Shown piece after piece: positions 1 through 41,400 of a DNA stretch of 64,000 nt. The position numbers and the translations under genes were made by a program. This DNA comes from Parapristionchus giblindavisi. Its lineage: Eukaryota > Nematoda > Chromadorea > Rhabditida > Diplogasteridae. The notes beneath the pieces were generated by a model. It saw nothing but the letters and a program-made list of their open reading frames with translations, was not told the DNA's origin and did no database searches. Position 1 is the stretch's first letter, and the number at the start of each line of letters is the position of its first letter. The DNA lies in assembly GCA_943737045.1 (NCBI GenBank), contig CALSFV010000051.1, positions 186,001 through 250,000 of the forward strand. Direction: 5' to 3'.

Positions 1-459
1 CCCTCTCTCTCTCTCTCTCTTACCCATGCGTTGCTTCTTTAAACTCCGGGCACTCCCTCTCTCTCTCCCTCGCTCTCTCTCTCTCCCTCTCTCTCTCTCT
101 CCCTCTCTCTCTCTCTCCCTCTCCCTCTCTCTCTCTCTCCCTCTCTCTCTCTCTCTCCCTCTCTCTCCCTCTTCCTCTTCTCTAGCTATGTCAATATCTG
201 CATGCACGAGTAGAGCATGTCTTGGGGTGTTTTAACGCGAAAAAAGGGGAGAATGAGGGAGTGGGGAGTGGGTGAAGGCGAGGAAGAGAGAGAGAGGGAG
301 AGAGAGAGAGAGGGAGATAGAGAGAGAGGGGAGAGAGAGAGAGAGGGAGAGAGAGAGAGGGAGAGAGAGGGAGATAGAGAGAGAGGGGGAGAGAGAGAGA
401 GAGGAGGGAGAGAGAGAGGGAGAGAGAGAGAGGGAGAGAGAGAGATAGAGAGAGAGAGG

Positions 460-501
<42 letters not shown>

Positions 502-505
502 TCGT
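1..505. repeat. CT and GA microsatellites in inverted arrangement
   Basis: A pyrimidine tract of CT/CCCT units (about 1-185) is followed after ~90 ordinary bases by a purine tract of GA/GGGA units (about 275-502). The tracts are reverse complements in composition and could form one long imperfect hairpin. Long open frames here encode only Ser-Leu-Pro or Glu-Arg runs and are not genes. Confidence 0.95.
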
Positions 506-669
506 TTTGTTGTTGTGAATGAGTCCCGGCGGGATCTGCATGAGGGATGCATCGTGTCTAATATCCTCATTACATTAGTATTTCTTTGTTTGTGTATTGC
601 AAAGCAAAGCGATCTTTTCTAAGTAGGATTTAAATCTTCGATTTTACACAAATTAGACTTTCACTTAAC
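506..669. other. Unassigned spacer
   Basis: Ordinary AT-rich sequence between the microsatellite and the first family A element. No gene or repeat was recognised. Confidence 0.5.
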
Positions 670-792
670 TTTAAAGCGACACCCCAAGCTAATTTGAATC
701 TCTCCGCTCTGGCAATGTTCTCTCGCTTTCTTTATCTACGAGAGAGTATTGCCAATGCGGAGGGTAAAATTAGCATGGGGTATTCCTTTAAA
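670..792. mobile_element. Family A palindromic MITE, copy 1
   Basis: About 120 bp and nearly palindromic. It opens with TTTAAAG then CGACACCCCAAGCTAATTT and closes with the reverse complement ending CCTTTAAAG. The loop carries CTCTCGCTTTCTTT. This is the reference structure for the other family A copies: paired ends, a ~45-base stem and TTAA at both edges. Confidence 0.85.
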
Positions 793-849
793 GAAGAAAG
801 ATTTAAAGAAGAAGATGGTGCATGCGTATCGTCAGTCATGCCAACTCAA

Positions 850-1523
850 GCTCTGGTATTTCGAAATTTAAAGTCTACTTAAACTCCGCACTTTAATGCA
901 GTGTTCAGAACTTGGAAAATGCACGAAAATGCGGAAAATGCTGTTCAGAAGTTCAGCCGGAAAATGCTCTGAAAATGCTAATTTTCGAGGATTTTAAGCA
1001 AATTTTAATGGGTTTTTTGTTTAATATCAACGTTTATGGATCGCAAACGGTGTTGGGGACGCATTTTATTGATGATAAGTGATAATTTTAAATATGGACT
1101 TGTTAGGTTGATTTTTCGCAGCATTTTCGCTGATTTTCGGCTCAAAATGCTTAAAAAAGGATCATACGATATTTATTTGAGTAGCATACTATATAAATGA
1201 CCTAATTTAGTTGTTTTCCATGAAACAACGAGTTTCGACGCTTTTAAAGTGTATAAAACCACCTTTTTCGAGCCAAAATCGAGCATTTTCGGGCATTTTC
1301 CGGCTGAACTTCTGAACAGCATTTTCCGCATTTTCGTGCATTTTCCAAGTTCTGAACACTGCATAAGTAGACTTTAAGTAAACTTAAAGTAAAACGCAAG
1401 TCTACGTAAAGTGGTGTGGTATACTGTAATGCATTTCGTCAAATGTTCTTTCACTTTAAGTTTACATAAAGTCTACTTAAAGTCTGTGACGTAATTTAAG
1501 TAGACTTTAAGTTTCAAAATACC
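850..1523. mobile_element. Family D inverted-repeat element with a second element nested inside
   Basis: The outer repeat begins CTCTGGTATTTCGAAA with AAGTCTACTTAA behind it. It is mirrored at the right end by TTAAGTAGACTTTAAG and AAAATACC. The same ends occur at 13871-14079 and 60612-60818 in copies of only ~210 bp, so this copy is enlarged by the nested element at 897-1363. Confidence 0.75.
897..1363. mobile_element. Foldback element nested in family D
   Basis: The ends CAGTGTTCAGAACTTGG and CCAAGTTCTGAACACTG are inverted. The arms carry a repeated motif GGAAAATGC/CGAAAATGC and stay complementary for over 70 bases. CAGTG ends resemble Tc1-like termini, but no clean TA duplication is visible. 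Confidence 0.7.
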
Positions 1524-2064
1524 TCCTTCTGTAATCTTATTTTCTCTTCCTTCATCAACTGATCAAGACCCCCTCCTCCAAAATTCTTTATTCTTTATTA
1601 ATCTTCATTAATTATTTCAAGAAGTGAGAAGTGGCCCAACATGCACATCAGAGTCTTCATAAATGTGCTTACACTGAGCCAGAATCTTCGTTTGCAAGAA
1701 ATAAGAGGAAATGGATAATTCGATGATTAGAATTGGTTGGTGGAGGGAGGTCCGTTGCTTTATATGAGAATAGGATGAAGGCAGATCTTTTATCTTTGTT
1801 CTTCAATAGTTGTTTTTTTCTCTTCAGATTAAGAGGCAGTAAATAAAGAAATACAAAAAATTAATCCGATTAATTTGCTCTTTATCTATGTGTATAGCAC
1901 ATGTTTGATTGCCATAGTGGATGCAGAAAGCTTGTTGATGAAATAAATTACTTCTTTACCAACATAAAGTGAAAACAAAGTAAAGATTAACAATATTGAA
2001 AGAAATCGGAATGCAAGGTTAACGGAGAAAAGACAAAAAAAATGGAGAGAAGAAAAATACGAGG
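1524..2064. other. Intergenic stretch with nothing recognised
   Basis: AT-rich DNA without a convincing open frame, splice pattern or inverted repeat. Confidence 0.5.
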
Positions 2065-2187
2065 TTTAAAGCGACACCCCAAGCTAATTTGAATGACTCC
2101 GCTCTGGCCACACTCTCTCGCTTTCTTTGCCTGCGTGAGAGTTTTGCCAATGCGGAGCGTCAAATTAGCGTGGGGTGTGCCTTTAAA
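2065..2187. mobile_element. Family A MITE, copy 2
   Basis: Full-length palindrome from TTTAAAGCGACACCCC to GTGTGCCTTTAAA, with a loop close to that of copy 1. Confidence 0.85.
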
Positions 2188-2224
2188 AAATTAGCACATC
2201 TTATAAGCAAGATAAATTCAAATA

Positions 2225-2479
2225 TGTCACGATGTAGCGAAAGCGGTGATTAAAGCGGTGCGCTGAGAGCAAACTTACCCAAATATGGGTAATAGATTTG
2301 CCAACTTACGCTACTTGTGTACACGATTTGCCGATATTCGGGCAAATGGTAGCCCAAAAACCACCGATTTGCCCATATACAGGCTAGCATTTGTCTGAAT
2401 ACGGGCAAATCGTTCGCCAACTAACGGCATTCGGGCAAATTTAATCTCTGTGTGTTGCATCTGCGATACGGGAGCCGCC
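2225..2479. repeat. GATTTGCCC/GGGCAAAT repeat element
   Basis: Several direct and inverted copies of ATTTGCC...ATTCGGGCAAAT lie in ~240 bp. Related sequence recurs inside the hAT-like element at about 23155-23370. The element abuts the stop codon of gene B1. Confidence 0.6.
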
Positions 2480-20722
<18,243 letters not shown>

Positions 20723-20790
20723 CTACAAAGACATCAACAAATAATCAAACGAATTCCCTGTTCCAGAAACGATTAATGCTTAAATACAAG

Positions 20791-21194
20791 GGAACTCTCC
20801 CAACTTAAGGCGGCCATATGACATGGGAATAATTGACCTGAATCAGTTTTCGATGCCGATAACGAATCCGTTTTCAAACGTTGCCCAATCGAGCTGAGAT
20901 TCGAGAAAATCGATATAAAAATTCGCAAGTTTATTCGGAAATTCACATTTTATCTACTTTATCAGCAGTTGTTTCATAAACTAATAATATGAGTTCATGA
21001 ACTCATTAGGATGGATATTGTAGAAATCCACAATAATTTCCGAATCAAATAGTGGAATTTCAAGATCTATTTTCTTGAATCTCAGCTCGATTGGGCAACG
21101 TTTGAAAACGGATTCGTAATCAGCATCGAAAACTGATTCAGGTCAATTATTCCCATGTCATATGGCCACCTTAAGCTGGGAGAGTTCCCTTGTT
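20791..21194. mobile_element. Foldback element upstream of B1
   Basis: ACAAGGGAACTCTCCCAACT at the left is mirrored by GGGAGAGTTCCCTTGT at the right. The arms of ~150 bp share GAATCAGTTTTCGATGC and CCGTTTTCAAACGTTGCCC. It is missing from the matching DNA upstream of B2 and B3. Confidence 0.8.
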
Positions 21195-21420
21195 AGAAGA
21201 ATTAATATTTCAGAAATTCGTACAGTACGAATACAGCATCAAATTAGGTCTCGGAAAATGATCATACAGCAAGATACGGGAAAATGCAAAGACGACAAGA
21301 TTGTTTTCATCAGAAAAAATATTGATTATTTAGATATTAAGACTATTCTCGGAATTATTGGTCAAATTAGCATGAGAGAGGTCTTTTGGTTAGGGAGATC
21401 GAAATGTTGAAGGGATGAAT
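21195..21420. promoter_or_regulatory. Conserved sequence upstream of gene B
   Basis: This DNA aligns with ~57170-57290 and 57460-57590 upstream of B2 (shared GATTATTTAGATATTAAGAC / GATTATCTGAATATTAAGAC). Conservation outside the recognised coding exons suggests a 5' leader, upstream exon or promoter. Short frames exist on both strands, but none is conserved well enough to call. Confidence 0.4.
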
Positions 21421-21489
21421 CGGCCATTACCGGTCGGTAAAGTTTACGGTAAGAGACCGGTAAAACGGAAAAAATAGAAAAAAAAAATT

Positions 21490-21840
21490 TGCCCAACACT
21501 GGCCTCTACCTCCTACTTTCTACTCCGCCCCTTCCATTTAACCATTCGTTCCTGTCACCGGTACTAGGTCGGATGAGAAACGATGAATAATAACCGACTG
21601 GATGATAACCATTTCCATATTTTGTCCATTCATTAGCGCTTATCTCTCATATGCAAATGGTTATTATCCAGTCGGTTATTATTCATCGGTTATCATCCGA
21701 CCTAGTGCCCTGTCACCGTATCACCCCTTATCTATTATGTTATTGTCATATTAGATCAACAACAACAAATAAGTGATCGAAAATAGAAAGAAATAAACAA
21801 ATATTTCGAAATTTTCGAAAATATAATTTGAAAATCTCCA
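21490..21840. repeat. Family N repeat interrupted by a family G element
   Basis: CCGCCCCTTCCATTT, GTTCCTGTCACCG and ATCAACAACAACAAATAAGTG recur at 45045-45265, 57655-57870 and 59930-60118. Here the unit is split by the G element at 21563-21707. Confidence 0.65.
21563..21707. mobile_element. Family G palindromic element, copy 1
   Basis: The ends are TACTAGGTCGGATGAGAA and its complement. CCTGTCACCG stands on both sides, where the uninterrupted family N repeat has it once, giving a 9-10-bp target duplication as in Mutator-like elements. The loop carries ATATGCAAATGG. Confidence 0.8.
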
Positions 21841-22142
21841 TCTCCATATCTCCATCTCTATCTCTATCTTTATCTGGTATCTCCATCTTGTCAAGCATGC
21901 CAATTGGGTTATTTGACTGTTCTTATCAAATTTATTTTTGAACGTTTTCTTGAATGGAGAAGAGATCTCTCAAGGATAGAACTCTTGGATACGAAGATTC
22001 CCCCTGCTTTGACCCCCCTCTACATATGACATGCAGATAGGATAAATTATTAATTTGAAAATAAATCAAAACAATTATTACGGAAGTGCCTATAATTAAA
22101 AATAACTGGGTAGATTATAAGTTATATATGTCAGCATCTATC

Positions 22143-22245
22143 CAGAGCTACTCTTACACTGCATTCACTAATTCTGGACTGAAACTAATACAAAGAATAC
22201 TGACATAATCACATCGATTCCCTGTTCCAAAAATGGCTATTGCTT
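22143..22245 (-). pseudogene. Relic of gene B exon 1
   Basis: The plus-strand text CACTGCATTCACTAATTCTG and ATCGATTCCCTGTTCC match the exon 1 and intron-side sequence of the B copies (20690-20770, 57100-57165). The start codon is lost: GACTGCAT has become GACTGAAA. A fourth copy of the gene once began here. Confidence 0.65.
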
Positions 22246-22261
22246 ATTGTTAGCTTTAAAC

Positions 22262-22602
22262 ACGTTAGTTCAAAATGCGAGAGAGATGGGAATAGCGGGG
22301 CAAAGGAGATGCTGAGGCGACTTTTGCCATCATTGTGGTACGCTGTTTGTTGTGTTTTCACAACCTCATAATAATGAGACGCTAGTTAATTAGTCAGAGC
22401 GGCGCATCTCAGACGGGTTTGATGACGCGGCGGAGAGTGTGACAGAGAGAATCATTTGATGCCATCTCGCACGCACACACTCTCTAATGCAGCCCACCAA
22501 ACCCGCCTGGCATCCGCCTCGCACTCTCTATAAGGTGGAAAACGTGATTCGCCCTACTTTCATTGTTGCCCCGCTATTACAGAGGCTGAACTAACGTGTA
22601 AA
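22262..22602. mobile_element. Element with ACACGTTAGTTCA ends
   Basis: ACACGTTAGTTCA and TGAACTAACGTGT are inverted ends, with TAGCGGGGCAA and TTGCCCCGCTA just inside. The interior is GC-rich with no frame recognised. Confidence 0.65.
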
Positions 22603-22823
22603 GGTACAACATGTCGTTCAAGGAGCACGAAGTAGTGCTGGTGAGCACTGCTAGGCCAGAGATAATTTATATATATTTATTTTATCAACGTGCGTATGCA
22701 CGAAACGAAACACATAAAAGTGACTAGTGAAAATTCATGAAATTTAAATGTGTCATTGAGTGTACATGAACAAATATTGGACTTGTAAGAGGAGCAGTGC
22801 GAGTGAGCGAGGAGTGTGTGGTG

Positions 22824-23545
22824 CAGGGCTGGGACAGAAAATTATTTTTTTCTGAAATCAGAAAACAGAAATTTCTGTTTTGAAAAAAAACAGAAAATTC
22901 AGAAAAAAAAACAGAAAATGTCATAAAATCATTGATTTACCTTCTTTTCTTAATATTTTTATTAGTTTGGTTGCAGAACCAATTACGCGTACATTTTATT
23001 CTAGGCGCCAGCGAAAAATAACAAAATAGCCACAATATACATAGAATCGAAACGATCATTTGACTAGCTCCAGCACCGAGATACCAAAATCCGAATTAGA
23101 AAACCGAGATACCAAAGTTCGATCAAGATATTTTCTGCCGTATATACACAGAGATTGAATTTGGCCGAGTGGGGATAGTTGGCGAACGATTTTCCGGTAT
23201 TCTGGCAAATACTTGTCTCTATGTGGTAAATAGCTGCTTTTTCGAATACCATTTGCCAGAATGTGGGCAAATCGTGTACACAAATAGGAAAGATTTGAAA
23301 TCTGATGTCATATTTGAGCAAATTTACTCTCTCTATGTACGGTATTTGAAAAACACTTCATAAATGCAACACTAGAGTTTTTTTTTCATTTTCTTTAAAA
23401 CTATTTCAAAAAATAACATTTTCTGAAAATTTTCTGTTTTAAAAATATATTTTCTGTTTCTGGTCAGAAAATTTTCTGGTCTCCAAAATGACCAGAAAAC
23501 AGGAAAAAAAAACAGAAAATTCAGAAACAGAAATTCCCAGCCCTG
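22824..23545. mobile_element. hAT-like element, 722 bp
   Basis: The ends are CAGGGCTGGGACAG and TTCCCAGCCCTG. A perfect 8-bp duplication GTGTGGTG lies at 22816-22823 and 23546-23553. The interior has CAGAAAATT-rich arms and a copy of the GGGCAAAT repeat also seen at 2225-2479. No transposase frame. Confidence 0.9.
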
Positions 23546-23699
23546 GTGTGGTGGAGAACTCAGCTGTGGACCATGAGAACCTGCAGAGGCAACTGCATCA
23601 TCCGTGAGAATGGCCACGACCAAAGATCAACTATGAGAGATATCGACGACTACAGAAAGGGGTGATGGTGGGACCTACCAGAAAGGATTTAAGGCCAAC

Positions 23700-24200
23700 T
23701 CAGTTCGGACGGTCTTTCATAGAGAAAATATGTGTGCGAATGTTCATGAAAATTTGAAATTTGTGCAATGGGTGATAAAAATAAGTGTATATACAGTGCT
23801 CTACGCATTACAGTACTCTACTCTACGCATGTGAGACCTGGAATTTGCGAGGAACTGACAGACAATGATTGGACACGACACAGAGCAAAATGGAGAGGAG
23901 GATGTTAAGAATATCGTTCAGAGATTGATGGAGGAATGAACGGATAAGAGATGCGACCATGTTGAAATATTGGAATACCGGGCACAGAAGATCAAGATGA
24001 TGACTATGGACCGCGGGGCTTGCAAAACTGCAGTATGTACCCCTTTTATCCCACTCTCGTGCTGCGGGATGACCTCCACCGAGATGGAGAGACGACTTGA
24101 CAAGAATTATCGGGCCGACATGGTGGAGTATGAATAATCACGACCTTACTCGTTCCATCCCCGCCTAGCGATGATCGCTTGACGTGAATAAATTATTATT
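23700..24200 (+). mobile_element. 3' end of a decayed LINE reverse transcriptase
   Basis: A broken plus-strand reading gives LLYACETWNLRGTDRQ, then MERRMLRISFRDWWRNERIR and PPPRWRDDLTRI. This order (CETW, MERRMLGIS-like, RPPxRWxDD) is the C-terminal signature of RTE/CR1-type non-LTR polyproteins. Stops and frameshifts interrupt it. It ends in AATAAATTATTATTATTTTT, resembling a short tail. Confidence 0.7.
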
Positions 24201-24685
24201 ATTTTTATTATTATGTGTATGTGTGCCAAAAAGGTATGCGGCTATTGCACGATTTAAAGATGAAAAGATATGATGGACAGACAGGCATACAGCCATACGG
24301 ACAGTCGTGTCTATTTATCGATTAAATATTTATCATTTTATGCATACATCAATACTTACTGGTTGGCTCTAATATAGGATAATAATATTGATAATTTTTG
24401 CATAGTAAATATAATAAATAAAATTAGGTAGATTGATAATTGAATGATTAACATATAAAATCTGTATAAAACGTGAAGGAGTAAGAAGTGGAACACCGTG
24501 CATGTCAGAGCTCTCATTCCTTAACCTCTAGATAAATGTGTTGAAATCGTTAAAATAATAAATATCGTAAAGTGAAGATTGAAAAAAAGAGCAACTGCGG
24601 GTCTTACATTTCAATCCGTATATAAAAGGTTTTAACCTTTTAAAAAAGGAAAAGGTACAACCCGTTATTGAAGGCATCTTGGAAA
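24201..24685. other. Spacer downstream of the first Hsp70 gene
   Basis: AT-rich DNA. A fragment AAAAGGTACAACCCGTTATTG near 24650 resembles repeats at 22605 and 45285. Nothing else was recognised. Confidence 0.45.
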
Positions 24686-37412
<12,727 letters not shown>

Positions 37413-37765
37413 CTAAATTCCAAATCTAGAGCTCAAAAATCTTTTTTTAACAGGGCTAAAAATTGGAATTTTAAAAAAGGCGTCGTGATATAAAAATAGG
37501 GCTCCACTGCGTGAGGTTCTTAAGTCGCATAAAACTTCAAAATAGATGAATATATCTGAAAGGCACAAAATTTAAATCGATGCACGTCAAAAATTAAAAT
37601 TAGATATCTCTCAGATATTGAGCGGATTCAGAACCGCTATCCAGGAACAAAAAAAAATGAACGAAATAAATCAGAATAACAAATTTATACAGAACCATAA
37701 CATAAACATAGTAGATTGTTAAATGTTTCTGGAATACATAAATAGAAATTAGCTTCGGGATGATA
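37413..37765. promoter_or_regulatory. Region upstream of Hsp70 gene 1
   Basis: About 350 bp of AT-rich DNA immediately 5' of the ATG. No TATA box or clear heat-shock element array was identified by eye. Confidence 0.3.
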
Positions 37766-37840
37766 TAAAGGGAGCGTATCCTCTCTCAATGGTCTCTTCG
37801 ACGCGCAATGTTTTCTCATTATTAGATACAGAACAGAGTA

Positions 37841-38301
37841 CACTGAGCCAAAAGTTACTTAAATACAAGCATGGCCTCTGCTACCTCGATACACACAAGT
37901 AGAGTTCAGCTAGAATGCAAGCTGTCTCGGTTTCTTATATTCTAGTTGAGCGTTCAGCTTAAATGAAAACGTAATTGGGCTAACTATCATGTAAGATCCA
38001 AACCGGCAAAAGATCTGGGAAGAACTGGGACCCGAACCACCAACCTTCCGCTTAACAGTGGAGGACACTTACCACTGCGCCACCTGGTCATGTAACTGCT
38101 TCTTGTATAACACGAAGCCTATTCCAGGAGGCGAGCGCGCGCTCGTTAGAAAACGCTTACCAAAATTTGCTGAAGCACAACTTAGCAATCCCCATGCTTT
38201 TTTGTTTCATCGTCTATTTAAGCTGAAGGGGCATTTCTAGCTGAACTTTATCTAAGTAATGTAGTTAGCTGAGACATTGCTAAGCAACTTTTGGCTCAGT
38301 G
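37841..38301. mobile_element. Tc1-like MITE flanked by TA
   Basis: The ends CACTGAGCCAAAAGTT and AACTTTTGGCTCAGTG are perfect inverted repeats with TA on both sides (37839-37840, 38302-38303). CAGTG-type ends and TA duplication define Tc1/mariner elements. It has no transposase and carries a tRNA-like segment. Confidence 0.88.
38010..38092 (-). repeat. tRNA-like sequence inside the Tc1-like MITE
   Basis: On the minus strand GTGGCGCAGTGGTAAGTG fits an A box and GGTTCGGGTCCC a B box. The anticodon stem is imperfect, so a working tRNA is unlikely. Confidence 0.55.
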
Positions 38302-38414
38302 TAATAGTATGCACAATGTAGAGAACATTGAGAGATAACGCTCCTTATAAGTAGAGCAGAGTAATAGAATGCGTCAAAGTTCGAGTCAGAATGAAAGTAA
38401 TCAAAACAATTTCA

Positions 38415-41400
38415 TTAATCAATTACTTTTTTATGGACAGCTCTCATTTGTTCAACGAGATGTTCGATATGGACGACTCTCTCACGAATTGTCTCCACAT
38501 CGGACTTCTTAATTGATTTATATTATAGATTTTCGATATCAATTATTCGCTATTAAAAGTTATCCCTGGATGCATAAATAATTATTATTATTAAAAGGAA
38601 AGTAACCCCTTGAAAAAAACAAAGTCTGGAAATTCAGAGAATTCTAACACTGGAAAGTAGAGTTGTAACTGTGCCTTTAAAGGCACACCCCTGCTAATTT
38701 TGCTTTCCGCATTGGCAATGCATTTTCGTAGACAAAGAAAGCGAAGAGTATGGCCAGAGCGGAAAGCTAGGGGTGCCCCTTTAAGAAATTACAAAAAAAC
38801 CTTATTATCAGCGAACCACACTTCTTCATCGACAATCATCTGTTCAAGTGCAGATTTCTCACTTGCATTTCCAGTACGAAGAATACGTTTCATACGGTAA
38901 ATCAGATCAGCTGAAATGAATAATAATACTAATACTCTATCCTGTCAGCATGCACTGATTGTGAGAGAAAAGAACCATAGATAGGTTCACTGTCTAGAAC
39001 CTAATGGCCGAAACAGTGAATCTCGCCTATACTAATAACTACTTTAGATTCATTAATAACTAATTTTATGAGTACACTTACATATAAAACTATTACATAT
39101 TTCGTTATAATAGTTGGCATGCTGCACTGTAAGCAAACCCTTAAATACAAGGTTTTGAAACCCCTACATCCTTGGGTTACAACTCTGGAAATATCTCCCC
39201 GCGGGGCACCCTGCCTTTAGTTTCCCCGCGGGGCACCCTGTCTTTTCAGAGACTCAACAAGCTGCCCCACAGGGTGCCCCGCGGGGAAAAATTTCCAGAG
39301 AACACGATAGGTGCTCACACCCTTATATGTAAGGATTGCAAACCCTTGTATATAAGGGTTTGCTTACAGTGCAACTAGGGTTTTCTCTCTCAGTGTATTG
39401 TATGCAGAGGGGATCAAAGCAGGGGGGGGGTGTCTTCAATTCCCCCCCCCCTACTCCCTCCCTAAATGGATACTGAAGTGATTTTTTTTTTCAATATAGA
39501 TTGGTAATCAACTGTGGCCGTATGCAAGAACCGTTTTCCCGGAAAATGTGACGTCATTAGCGTAGGCGGAGGCGTTTTCCAAAAATCCTCCGCCTACGCT
39601 AATGACGTCACATTTTCCCGGAAAACTGTTTTCCCGTTATTCCTTGCATACGGCCACTGATAAAAAAGAAAACTAACAGAATGAGGCAAGTACATCTCTT
39701 CTTTTTCTCTCTTTCATATCTTCCTCAGCTGTTTTCTGGGCATTTTTCATCATTCTCTCTCGTTCCTCCGCAGATAATTTACCCTCAAATGTAAATCCTG
39801 ACACACAGTAAAAAAAGTGTAACCTACAAGACCTGTGAAGTGTCATATTTCACACTTTTTGCGATAACAATAACACAAAAAGTGTTAAATATAACACTTC
39901 ACAGGTCTTATGTGTCGTGGGTCACACTTTTTCTATATCTGCACTAAAAAATTTAATGATATTGTAACCTCTATCAATGGTTCGACGCGCAATGCTTTCT
40001 GTCTCATAGAGAACAGAGAAATAGTGTGCACAATGTATAGACCATTGAGAGAGGCAACGCTCCCTTTAAAAAAATAATTCACTCACACTTTCTACAGTGA
40101 TGCCAGCAGTGCGATTAGTGTTTAAATCAATTGCAGTCACTTTAAGAATACCATTCTCATCGATTGCGAAATTAACCTGAAATTTAAAAAAGTTGACAAT
40201 AGATGATAGATACCTTCTTATTATTATACCTTAATATTATTTCCATTAACAGGTTTCTTCTGGACTGCAATTTGAAATTCTCCAAGACGATGATTCTCAG
40301 AGGCAAGAGCCTTATCACCTTCATAGACCTATAATTAATTATAGGATTGTTAAACAATCGATTTGAAAAATTGAAACGAACCCCAAACCACAATGAAGAA
40401 GCATTATCGTACGCATTATTGAACATTTGGAATGATTCGAATGGATACGGAGTATTCTTTGGAACAATGATGGTTAGACGATCATGAACTAGACGAACTC
40501 CCAGTGAATGGGGAGTCACGTCAGCCAATTTCACAGCTCTTCTTTCTTTATTCTCTCCATCTTCGACGTTAGGTGTTTCTGTAGAGAGGCTTTGGGCCTG
40601 AAGAAGACTTCATTAAGGATACATACAAGGGCTGTGCATTTTCCGTTTTCCGAATTTTCCGAAATATAATTTCGGAAAATTTCAGTTGTCCGAAATTTTC
40701 CGAAAACTGTTTTCCGCGCAGCCCTGAGCCCTGATACAGACCCGCGAGTGTCCATGTACAAATCGGTTCTTCACCTTTAAAGTCACACCCCCAGACAAAG
40801 AAAGTGAGAGAGCGTGGCCAGAGCGGAGAGTTTCAAATTAGCTTGCGGTGTCGCTTTAACCTATACTTACGAGTAGAGCAGCTCCATGAGCTACGGCATG
40901 ATCAGGTTGAATATCGTGTCGAAGAGGTTTATCTCCAAAATGTTCCTTTAAGCGTTTCTGTACACGAGGAATACGAGAAGATCCTCCAACAAGAACGATA
41001 TCATCTATGTCGCCCTGAATCAAATTATCGATTACAATCATCTATCCATCCAAAAATCCAAATCCGACGGAAATCCATCTATCCCTCTCCTGATCCTATA
41101 CATATCACCTTTTATTATTATATTAGGTTGATTCATAAGTCTTGTCGCATTTTGGAGGGGTATGTTTGATCTATCAGTGCTTAGTCGCACGTTATCAATT
41201 ACCCCGTCCGTTCTGGCAGTAAATAAGTCACTACTACTGCTCTTTGAGCGTGGTAGTGAATTGTACCTACATCGAGTCTAGTAGCTGAAATGCCTCTTCA
41301 ATTAGTTCCCAGTTTTGTGCACATGTGACACGTCACGTTATTCTTCTTCCTATTCTAGCTTAAACCACCCGATGTCCACATCCGTATGGCGGTAGTATAC

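Larger units (their letters stand above)
37766..38352. mobile_element. Family B MITE split by a Tc1-like MITE
   Basis: The left half (ATAAAGGGAGCGTATCCTCT to AACAGAG) and right half (AATAGTATGCACAATG to CGCTCCTTATAA) rejoin into an ordinary family B copy when 37841-38301 is ignored. Confidence 0.85.

Noticed and set aside
26..570. Open frames of 69-116 codons over the microsatellites
   Set aside because: They encode only Ser/Leu/Pro or Glu/Arg/Gly repeats from CT/GA tracts, in several frames at once.
22824..23545. Autonomous hAT transposon
   Set aside because: The ends and 8-bp duplication are right, but no transposase frame fits within 722 bp.
39514..39658. CRISPR-like repeat array from the recurrent family E, A and B palindromes
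   Set aside because: The repeats are dispersed hairpin elements at irregular distances, in a spliced eukaryotic genome, with no spacer structure or cas genes.
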